Assembly: GCA_964036195.1 (NCBI GenBank)
Contig: OZ038457.1
Location: forward strand, 25,430,787-25,494,786
From: Sphaerolaimus hirsutus
Lineage: Eukaryota; Nematoda; Chromadorea; Monhysterida; Sphaerolaimidae
Direction: 5' to 3'
Length of the DNA stretch: 64,000 bases
Positions 55,764 through 64,000 of the stretch are shown here, piece after piece (the first letter of the stretch is position 1; each line of letters opens with the position of its first letter). The notes under the pieces were generated by a model. The model searched no databases and was not told the DNA's origin. It worked only from the letters and a program-made list of their open reading frames with translations. A program made the position numbers and the translations under genes.

Positions 55764-56861
55764 TGTGTAACATTATCGTAAAATGTAAAAACCTATAATA
55801 TTTAAGTTAACTTTCTTATGTTCTCTTTTATATTCAATTAATTCAACTCGTCAAGATTTCATTCATATTTACATTCCCATTTTAACATCTTCACCTTCAC
55901 CAATTAATATCTCAAGCGATGTTGTTTACAACGTGCGCTTCACATCGTTCACATATTTAGATCTTAGTCATTGCTCACATTCCGCCACATTTCCTTGACA
56001 AGCAGCACGCATATACGCCGTCATGTTTATGTTAAGCGGCGGGCCCGCCCCGAGCAGGGCGCCGGGCCCGCGCGCCATTTCAAATGCCGTCTGGCTTGTC
56101 TCACATTTTCACTATCTTGCCAGTTTAGCTCGCTTTTCATCGGAGAAGCGAGCGGGCAAGGATTGAACTTTCACAATTGGAAATGTTGGGTAAAAATCGG
56201 AGATTAGAGCCGACCGATTGGCGCCAAACCAATCGCCATCGGTCTGGCCCTTAAAAGCCGATTTCACAGCTAAAATCGGAGTGTTTGCAACCTCGTCAAC
56301 TTCACACGAATCTCTTCCTAGGATCTAAATAAGCGCCGTAGTCACTTTATTAAGTCGCTTGTTTTTGGTGCTAAGTTTAACGCTTGGTGCTCTAAGTCAC
56401 CTCAGTGCTTTATTTCACACCAGCGCTGTTTGAGGTGCTTTATTCACAACCGCGCCACTTAATTCTCGCCTTTTGTCGTAATTAAGTGCCTTCTTTTAAT
56501 TGCCTTATTTCTCCGGTAATTAGAGCTTCTATTACGTTTTATTTAAGTAATTAATTTAGTTGTAAATTAATTCCTTTGTTTACGTATATTTTTATATATA
56601 TTTTATTTACATTTAATTCTTTGTATTTAATCGCCTAAATAAAAACGTTCGTCAAAACCTTTGGTAAACAATCTAAATTTGCTTCACACTAACTCACGTC
56701 AATTCACTTCAACTCAACTAATCACATTTGATAAAATAACGGAACGTCAACTAGAGACGACGCTTCACGTCAACTTTCACTTGTTCACATTTGTCCTCTT
56801 CCTCGGTTAGGAATAGGAGCTGGTTCACAAGTCACTTCAACAAGTTCCGTATTATTTTACA
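55764..56861 (+). repeat. 3' LTR of the BEL element, 1098 bp
   Basis: The same length as the 5' LTR. The one difference I noticed is CCGGTAATTAG here against CCGGTGATTAG at about 46175. It carries the same AATAAA (56638-56643) and GC-rich hairpin block. Confidence 0.93.
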
Positions 56862-56866
56862 TCTCA

Positions 56867-57107
56867 ATTTTGATGATTAAAAATTAAATTCGCTCAGTCT
56901 GATATGGAAATGAATCTTTGCCACCTAAAGCACTAAAAGAGTATATTTCAGAAGCTGCAATATCCTCAAAAATGTCACAGGGTGGTCCACCGGAAAGTCC
57001 CTCTGTTCGACTCAGCTTTACCTTCCTACGTAAACTATTTTACTTGGTTACCGTTGGAATAATTTTGCGAAAACATTTGCGCGGAGGCAAATGCCAGTTT
57101 GTTTCAC
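56867..57107. other. No recognisable gene
   Basis: Flank of the BEL insertion; nothing was supported. Confidence 0.35.
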
Positions 57108-57389
57108 TGGTGCCTGTTCCAGACTATGTAAAAAAACCCAGTAAAATGCGAAATACTATGCAAACTGTCAAAAGTTATAGCAAATGTAAAATGTCATACA
57201 AAGTGTCAAAAGTGATGTAAAATGTCAAATGTCATGCCAAGTGTCAAAAGTCATGTAAAATACCCCGTAAATTGTCATGTCATGTAACGTGCCAAAAGCC
57301 ATGTAAAATGCCCTGAAAAATGTCAAATGTTATGCAAAGTGGCAAAAGTCATGTAGAATACCATTTTACAGGGTTTGGGACTGCACCCT
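57108..57389. repeat. TGTAAAATGTC family copy with both ends
   Basis: GGTGCCTGTTCCAGACTATG at the left is mirrored by CAGGGTTTGGGACTGCACCC at the right. About a dozen ATGTCAAAAGTCATG decamers lie between. Confidence 0.65.
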
Positions 57390-57924
57390 AGTCCTATGGC
57401 AGCATTGGTTGTGCTTGTACATCGGAAATTAGCTAATCTACTCACCGCTGCACATGCATTTTTCATGCCTTTGAGCATTTCTGTTTCATTTTTCTGCCTA
57501 CATATTCAGAACAGTCCAGTTGTTGCTTTGGACATTCGAATAAAAATTTTTTTAACTGAAGTTTATTTTTGAGAAATGATTACACGCGGTTTTGATTGTC
57601 ATTGTAGCAAGTTCTCTGTATTTTTGACCTTTTTTCGAAGTTTTGTAGTGGTTCATTGAATTTGATATAGCACGGCACTTCTATGGTCTAGACCGTGGTT
57701 CGGGTCGAGTCGAGACAACTGTAAAAAGTTTGTTTGTTGTTTTTGGGGGGCTCTTTACCCCCATTTTGGACGATTTTGAAAAAATCTGATTAAAATTTTA
57801 AAAATCAGTTTAAAAAATTGATTGAAAAAAATCTGGGCGAAAAAATTGATTTTTTCAAACCCCATATAGCAACCTGGATAACTGAGTCGTGGTATCTGTC
57901 ATACATAGATAGCTGGGGTGCCCC
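57390..57924. other. No gene; AAAATCTGATT-type MITE debris
   Basis: Bases 57745-57860 (TTTTGGACGATTTTGAAAAA, then AAAAATTGATTTTTTC) resemble the subterminal tracts of the TAGGGTTGG family and 12080-12170. Confidence 0.4.
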
Positions 57925-58154
57925 GGGCGTGCACTGATTAGCACACGTGCCCGATACGCACATATGCCCGTTTTTTTCACTTGACACTTCTACAAGTGAT
58001 TTTCAGATATGAGTGAAGTGAAAAAAAGTTCACTAATGTCATTGCGCAACTTTTTTTCACTTTACTCATATCTGAAAATCACTTGAAAAAGTGTCAAGTG
58101 AAAAAAACGGGCATATGTGCGTATCGGGCACGTGTGCGTATCAGGCCTGCCCCG
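57925..58154. repeat. Fold-back element, second copy
   Basis: GTGCACTGATTAGCACACG...CGTGTGCGTATCAGGCCTG with the same loop (TCACTAATGTCATTGCGC) as 12248-12474. The arms are more uniform than in the first copy. Confidence 0.85.
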
Positions 58155-58414
58155 GGTGCCCCCCCCCCCCCCGCCTGGCGACCCCTAAAAGAAACCGTAA
58201 ATATGCTCAAAGTCAATACCAATTGTCTTTTAGCTAATACCTTAGAAATACCTTGCCAGTGGTAGTAAGTACGGCATTGAAACCTTCAGCGTGACTGTAC
58301 GATCCCATTATTTTATATACCACATTCGTTGTGCGAGGCGACTATGACGTCACTGGAATATGGGCGCGGGGCTTCCGGTGCCCTTTGCCCGTTAGCCCAG
58401 CCTAGTTTACCCGA

Positions 58415-58725
58415 AACAGTTTTTCGGGTCGGGACTGGGTTTCATGATCGGGACCAGAAATTGGGCGGGTTTTTTTCTTTCGGAATTTCGACCGTCACTG
58501 GAAATTCTGGATTGGGATCACGTTTGAACCTACGTTTCCAATTCACTGTATGGGGGTGCTGCCGGTGCAACGTACTTCTGCCGCCATTGGAAATACGGGT
58601 TCGAATTTTCGGGATCGAGATTGTTCTTTGACTTCTCGGAATCGGGATCGGGATTTGAGTCTGTGCATCGGGATGGGAACCGCGAAATCCCGAATATTAT
58701 CGGGATTCAGAATCCCGGAACCCGA
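58415..58725. mobile_element. CGGGAT-type hAT-like debris
   Basis: TTTTTCGGGTCGGGACTGGG, CACGTTTGAACCTAC (a decayed terminus at about 58519) and CGGGATCGAGATTG units are recognisable; the boundaries are lost. Confidence 0.45.
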
Positions 58726-58734
58726 ATCAGAAAT

Positions 58735-59460
58735 AACTTGTACTGGCTGCGACTGGGCGTGCAGTCCCACAAACAATGCGTCGGGCTGCCCGACAACACC
58801 GGTCGGGCTGATGAAGTTTGGGCACTCGGGCCCGCAGAAATTTGTCCTCAATCCAGCTGCCGCAGCGAGGCACAAATGCGCCGCGCGGTCGGAAGCTGCA
58901 ATGGCATTAAGTCGCGCACGCGCGGACGCTCCGTGGCAGCTGTGTTTTGCCCCGCTGAGCATGTCGTTGAAACGCGCCGCCGCGCCGCTCCAGCCAACAA
59001 CTGCGCTATGCACTTTAGTCGCGGTATTTTTTTCACCCGATAATTCTGATTCCCGCATATTATAATACGCGGCATGAATATATACGCGCGGCGTTTGGGC
59101 GAACGCATAAGGGCGCGGTCGATCGAATTTCATAACTATTCCACCAATTTTCTGCCGCCCGATGTGCTCTAGCCCGGACGTTGTATATAACGACGAAATA
59201 CGGACAGACGTGTGCTTTGCTGCAGTTTTCCACGACACGGCGGCCGCGGCACGGCGGCTACTCTATGTTTCAGGCGGCGCCGTGTCGTTTTTGTGCCGCG
59301 CCGCCGCTCTAGCGTCCGTCCCAGCTGCCGCCGCTGATCCGTGTATGCCAGAACGGCACCGCGTTTCAGGGCGCCCCCGCCCCTTTGGCACCGGCGCGAC
59401 GTGTTTCTGGCGCTTGGCAAGCTGCCAATTCAAGGCACGTGCACTGCGGTGACGTGTTTT
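58735..59460. other. GC- and CpG-rich block, possible promoter region
   Basis: The longest GC-rich stretch outside the BEL element. It is open on both strands in several frames, the longest on the minus strand (58543-59238), none with a recognised domain. CGGGCTGCCCGAC at 58782 echoes 34796 and 35034. A CpG island or a decayed GC-rich element are both possible. Confidence 0.35.
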
Positions 59461-60302
59461 TAACGTGTGAAAGCTTAATAGCCATTTGTCACGGAATATT
59501 TCTGTCAATAATTATGCGTGCGCGAATATACGCCGGTGTTTTGTTGTATATTTTGTTTTTGTTTCGCGCATTTTAAATGCACTGCGAAGTTTCAAACTGC
59601 CGCTCAGTGGTCAGTGTTTTGCAACAAATATCATGACATTGAGCGTGACAAGATTCCATTACCTAGAAATTTGAAGAAATTTTTTTTCTTGGGTAGCATT
59701 TCTCAGGACTTTATTTCTTCCAGCTGAATTTTGCCCATCAATTTCTGCACACTTTTTACCTCATCTCGTTAATTTTTGCTTTTGACGATTGAAATCAACA
59801 GCTGTTTGAAAAATATGGTTAAATTTTCTGTGAAAGTGTTGTAGAATGTTCCCGCGTGGTCGAGTGTCTGTTAATTTAGGCTTTTTTGAGAATTAGGTTT
59901 ATGCCTTAAGGTTTTTGAGCAATTTTCCAAGAGTAGTGGGACATCTGTCCTGTATACCATTGACCATATTTATGCAGATTCTGGAAATATCATACATTGT
60001 TGTGCTTCAAAACAACTACAATCCTTACTAACCCTTCAAAATAGGTTATCCCGTTACTTCCCACACACCCACACATCTAAAATATACCCTTTCTAAGTAG
60101 GTATATACCATCATTCATCATGGGCTAGTACGCAGCGCTATGCATCACGAGAGAGAAACTGATGATATAAAAGCCGTTCCCTAACCCCGGCATTCCGAAA
60201 CTGTCCCCACTTTCAATGCGCTCCATGCATTTTTTATGGCAGTTGACAAGCGCTGTTGCTCATTGTTGCAACTGCATGAGTTGACATTTAGATGTGTCAA
60301 CA
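59461..60302. other. No recognisable gene
   Basis: Nothing was supported. Confidence 0.35.
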
Positions 60303-60372
60303 TCAGGTGCCACTCCCAGACCCTGTAAAGTGTCAAATGTCATGCAAAGTGACTAAAGTCATGGAAAATGCC
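60303..60372. repeat. TGTAAAATGTC family fragment
   Basis: GGTGCCACTCCCAGACCCTG followed by TGTCAAATGTCATGC decamers; the right end is absent. Confidence 0.55.
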
Positions 60373-60394
60373 TATCTGGGCGTGCCCCGGATAT

Positions 60395-60632
60395 GGCCAC
60401 ACACTGAATGTCAACTGCTTTCTGTGTCAACTGGATTTTAGTTAAACGTAGGTCACAGGACAATTTTCTAGTTCACATGTGGCATTGTGGAAAAAAATCA
60501 ATATCTCCTTGTGCGTTTGAACATGGTTTCGCCACCCGTCAACTAAAAACTCAATGGAAACCAGTCCAGCTGAGTTGACATTGACATTGGCATGATCAGA
60601 ACCAGTTGACATCCATTGTGTGCGGCGCCATG
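60395..60632. mobile_element. GTTGACA-type inverted-repeat element
   Basis: GGCCACACACTGAATGTCAACTG...AGTTGACATCCATTGTGTGCGGCGCC, about 240 bp, with an inner GTCAACT pair. Confidence 0.55.
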
Positions 60633-60936
60633 GAAGTCTGCGTTGTTGGGTAAAGCTGCTTTACTGTTGAAGTAAACTCCAGACCCAGTAAATATGTTCT
60701 AAACCCACAGTGGTTTGAAGTTTATATGTATTTTTGTTTGTGTGCTCAGCCTGTAAGCTATATGGGCCTGCATTGTGCATGCGGCGCTTTAAACTGCATG
60801 TATTTTTTGTGGGTGAAATTTTGTCTTTTTCGTGGTGTGTTTCAGTCTATTAAGCTTGTATTTTTACTAGAACGCAATCTGCAAATCATCACAGCAGCAT
60901 AGTGCCATCCACTGGGGACTATTTTCAGTCCACATG
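60633..60936. other. No recognisable gene
   Basis: Nothing was supported. Confidence 0.35.
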
Positions 60937-61349
60937 TACCGTATTACCTCGAATTATCCCCCCTTGAATTAACCCCCCCTCGTAGTAACCCTCCCTGTCA
61001 AAATGGGCTGGGAAAATAATAACCCCCCTCGAAATACCCCCCTCCAGAATGATGTACATCATGTATGCGATGTACATGATGTACTTATTACTACTAATTT
61101 GCATTGCAGATACACTTATACGCTCATCTGTGTACAGATTTAAATCTATAGCCCCAATACTACCTACTTTCTCGCGTTTATTACCATTTTTGTGTGTGGA
61201 AAAGCGTATTCTCTACTATGAATTTCACGAAAATTTCTGACGAAATAATAAACCCCCCTCAAATAACCCCCCCCCTCGAATTAACTCGCCCTCAAATTTT
61301 GCTGGCGAAATAATAAACCCCCATGGGGGTATTTCGAGTTAATACGGTA
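60937..61349. mobile_element. TACCGTATT-type MITE, complete
   Basis: TACCGTATTACCTCGAATTA...TTTCGAGTTAATACGGTA. It is inverted relative to 21321 and 40381. The core palindrome GTACATCATGTATGCGATG lies at about 61053-61080. Confidence 0.85.
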
Positions 61350-61804
61350 TGTTTATTCTGCACAAAGTAAGGCTAAATCACTCGGTGCTTTGTTTAGCGG
61401 TGATCATTTTTGAAAAGTGCTTCATTTGTCTGTTCCGCAATTATTGGGACTGTAAAATGCTCTCAAGATCCCCGATAAATTTTTTTATGCAAAATTTTGG
61501 CTGGTTATGTAAAAATAGCACATCGCGAAAGTAATTTTTCCCTGCCTTAGCCTAAAAATGATTTAGGTATTGAAGTGATGTTTAGCAGATTAGGAAAACA
61601 CTAGTTCATTTTAGGGCGTTGTTTTGCATTTCTGGCAAAAAATGTTCGGAGATTTGTAATTTCCGCAGCCCTACACCTGATATCAAGACAAAAAAATTTA
61701 TACAAAAAAATGAGGAGAGCTGGTGATTTTCTGACTTCATGGAACTTAAGCATGAGAGAGCCTAATTGGAGACGCACCACTGGCCTGGAATTGAGTCTGA
61801 AACT
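61350..61804. other. No recognisable gene
   Basis: AT-rich; short frames only. Confidence 0.35.
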
Positions 61805-62053
61805 TACCGTATTTCCTCGAATTACCCCCCGGGGGTTTATTTTTTCAGACTGAAGATTTTGAGAGAAAAACGTGAAAAATGCAACAATACCCACCATTTA
61901 TAAGTTTTTACAGTTTTATATAAGGATGTAGATGGTATAAACGATGTTCTAATGTAACACAGTAAGTGTTTTGAACGTCTGTTGTGCATTTCCCGGACCA
62001 CAAATTCATCGTGCCCATTTTGAGGGGGGGGGGTATTTCGAGGAAATACGGTA
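61805..62053. mobile_element. TACCGTATT-type MITE, short copy with empty hAT site
   Basis: TACCGTATTTCCTCGAATTA...CGAGGAAATACGGTA. It contains AAGGATGTAGATGGTATAAA (about 61923-61942), the unoccupied counterpart of the site filled at 37472-37915. Confidence 0.82.
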
Positions 62054-62205
62054 AATGCGATTTACTCAAAATCGCATTTTGTGGACTTGTCACTTTTAGA
62101 ACTAGACCCCTGAATTATTATTTCTGTGTTATTGTCAGTTGGTTGTTGAAGGTTGTTGAAGGTCACGTGTGAGATCGTAAACTAATTAAAATAGACCGGA
62201 TTGTA

Positions 62206-62522
62206 TACCGTATTTCCTCTAAATACCCCGTCTGGAATGATGTAGATCATGTATTTATGCAATGTACATGATGAATTAATTGCTGTCAATTTACAACGCA
62301 GCTACACATGACTAGTTTTTGGTGTAGTTAATATTTATGTCTAAATATATCCTGTTTGGATGGACATATTTATTACCATAAATCCTATTCGTTACTACAA
62401 TCCTTCACAAAAATTTCTGGCGAAATAATATACTTCCTCCTCGAATCAACCCCCCCCCCCTTCGAGTTACCCCTCCCAAAAAAAATGCCGACGAATTAAA
62501 TACATCCCCTGGGGGTACGGCA
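62206..62522. mobile_element. TACCGTATT-type MITE, right end degenerate
   Basis: The left end TACCGTATTTCCTCTAAATA is followed by the core GTAGATCATGTATTTATGC. The right end GGGGGTACGGCAG is decayed. Confidence 0.6.
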
Positions 62523-62902
62523 GTTTTGCTTAATGCGTCATTCCGACGTGTTTGTGTTTACAGATAAAATCCGTTTTGTTCTTACCGACCTTTATATAAT
62601 AAAAATTGCACTCGAGTCTATTTTGATATCACTGAGAGGTGATTTGTTTTACTGGATTCTGATTTGGTCATTTGGTGATCTTTTAGATAATTTAAAATAA
62701 TGCAAAGCCTTCAAGGCGACGGCGCCTTTTTTGTAAGGCGGTGTTGCGTTTTTCAAAATTCATATTTTTTATAAACCCCTTATCTCTTTATGCAAAATAT
62801 GAATATTTATATCCATAAGCACACTTATGATGTACCAAACTTTAACACCTAGTTTCATGGATATTTATACAGTGACGTCTGCTACCGCCAAGCACAGCTG
62901 TT
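62523..62902. other. No recognisable gene
   Basis: Nothing was supported. Confidence 0.35.
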
Positions 62903-63460
62903 AAAACGTATTTACGTTTACTCGAAAAATACGTATACTCGAGTACTGAGTAAATATGTTTGTTTCTCTAGAAAAAGCACCTGTGCTGTAATCACTTTTA
63001 CGTAGACTTTTTTAAAGCTTTGGAGTGCAGAAAACTATTTTCAAATAGATATTTCAGAAAATGTGCAAAAATGTAAAATTTAGTGATTTGAGTGAAAATT
63101 GGGGCAAAATTAAAAAAAGTACCCACTTTTACGTTTTCTGAAGAAAAAAGTACCTGTACTCGCTTTTGCGTAGACTTTTTGAAAGTTTTGGAGTGCAGCC
63201 GAAAACTTTTTTCAAATTGATATTTCAGAAAATGTGCAAAAATGTAAAAATTTAGTGATTTGAGTGAAAATTGGGGCAAAATTTATAAAAAGTACTCACT
63301 TTTACATTTTCTGAAGGAAAAGTACGGGTACTCACGAGTCACGTTTACTCATGAGTGAAAGTAAAAAATTTGTTACGTTTTCTGTACGTAGTAGTGGGTA
63401 AAAATCAATACTTTACGTTTACCTATACTTTCAGAAAAGTTTGCTACTTTTCACATTTCT
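62903..63460. mobile_element. TTTACG-hexamer MITE with an internal tandem duplication
   Basis: GCTGTTAAAACGTATTTACG at the left and TTTACGTTTACCTATACTTT at the right; the ends are too decayed for a target duplication. A 169-bp unit (from GTAGACTTTTT at about 63003 and 63172) is tandemly repeated twice with few differences. Confidence 0.6.
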
Positions 63461-63804
63461 GCCGCCCAGGATGTAGCCGGTGGGGGGGGGGCGAAATGTA
63501 GGGAAATGCGTTCTTGGTAGGAAAAGTTTTGCGCATATTTCCATGTAGTAGTTGATTGAACTTACCATTACCATCAGAGCTTACATATTGAACACGCATC
63601 TATTTTTTTAGGTATTTTAAAAAACCTGTAAAATACATGAAAAATGCATTCGATGAGATGCTTTATATGGCCAACAGATACTTTTTATGAATGCCAGATG
63701 CTTTACACGGATGCACTTTACTTAACACATCAGTTGTATTTCATTTCACGTCGTTTCGCTGTAATTCGCGCGCACATTACCTAGTTGACACCTGTGTGTC
63801 AACT
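63461..63804. other. No recognisable gene
   Basis: A GTTGACA-element end (CCTAGTTGACACCTGTGTG) lies at about 63780-63799. Nothing else was supported. Confidence 0.35.
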
Positions 63805-64000
63805 GGGGGCAGTCCCAAGCCCTGTAAAGTGTAAAGTAATGTGTAAAATTTAAAGTCAAATGCAAAGTAAAGTGTCAATCAAAACAAAAAAGAAAAGATT
63901 TTATTACTGAACTTTGCATGCCAATTGACAGTTTACTTTGCATTTGACTTTACATTTGACACTTTACTTTGCATTTGACTTTACATTTGACACTTTACTT
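63805..64000. repeat. TGTAAAG family copy running off the window
   Basis: GGGGCAGTCCCAAGCCCTG followed by GTAAAGTGTAAAG decamers, then the inverted half TTTACTTTGCATTTGAC repeated. The window ends inside it. Confidence 0.6.

Larger units (their letters stand above)
45415..56861 (+). mobile_element. BEL/Pao LTR retrotransposon with envelope-like gene
   Basis: The element is 11,447 bp between perfect 5-bp duplications TCTCA (45410-45414, 56862-56866), the size expected for BEL/Pao integrase. Order: LTR, primer site, gag-protease-RT-RNase H-integrase frame, a second frame completing integrase and encoding an envelope-like glycoprotein, weak purine tract, LTR. The YERM integrase context and envelope type point to the Tas-like branch described from nematodes. 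The LTRs differ at one site I could see, so insertion was recent. It is probably not fully functional because of one in-frame stop (51886-51888). Confidence 0.95.

Noticed and set aside
58543..59238. 231-codon minus-strand frame as a gene
   Set aside because: The block is GC-rich and open in several frames on both strands, and the frame runs into CGGGAT-type MITE debris; no domain was seen.
63805..64000. TGTAAAATGTC arrays as CRISPR repeats
   Set aside because: The decamers are contiguous without unique spacers, the ends are inverted repeats, and the genome is eukaryotic.

Overview
The window is repeat-dense, AT-rich animal DNA, most likely from an invertebrate. Evidence for this is an apparently full-length BEL/Pao LTR retrotransposon, a LINE reverse-transcriptase fragment, a tRNA-derived sequence, dozens of short non-autonomous DNA transposons with inverted ends and target duplications, and short GC-rich exon-like islands next to splice-like sites. 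Nothing looks bacterial, and no species can be named from the sequence. All calls were made by reading; no search was run.

Layout. From 1 to 45 kb and from 57 to 64 kb the window is a mosaic of miniature elements (MITEs), many nested. Three main groups recur. (i) hAT-like MITEs have 8-bp target-site duplications and subterminal arrays of a family-specific short unit: TTTACG, AGTGTA, CGGGAT, GGGACC, CGGAAA, GCGCCA or GATAGATAGC. (ii) MITEs start TACCGTATT and end AATACGGTA, with interiors of the TCGAAATACCCCC or AATAGAAGGGCG type. (iii) Inverted-repeat families are built on GTTGACA, on CCGATCTACA, or on GTCCCAGACCCTGTAAAATG; there are also several long fold-back palindromes. A 5'-truncated LINE lies at about 4.94-6.78 kb, and a decayed minus-strand gene at about 23.6-24.5 kb.

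The centrepiece is a BEL/Pao retrotransposon at 45415-56861. It has two 1098-bp LTRs differing at one position I could see, a perfect 5-bp duplication (TCTCA), a primer-binding site, a gag-pol frame, and an envelope-like frame. Its envelope has the domain order and conserved spacing of herpesvirus glycoprotein-B-like (class III) fusogens, as reported for the nematode Tas lineage. One in-frame TGA cuts the integrase. The whole element, coding and non-coding, is saturated with the pentamer TCACA on the sense strand only.

Host coding potential is limited to four small GC3-rich islands on the + strand (about 19.76, 27.36, 28.38 and 41.17 kb). They could be exons of one gene whose introns were swollen by the MITEs; the gene itself is not recognised.
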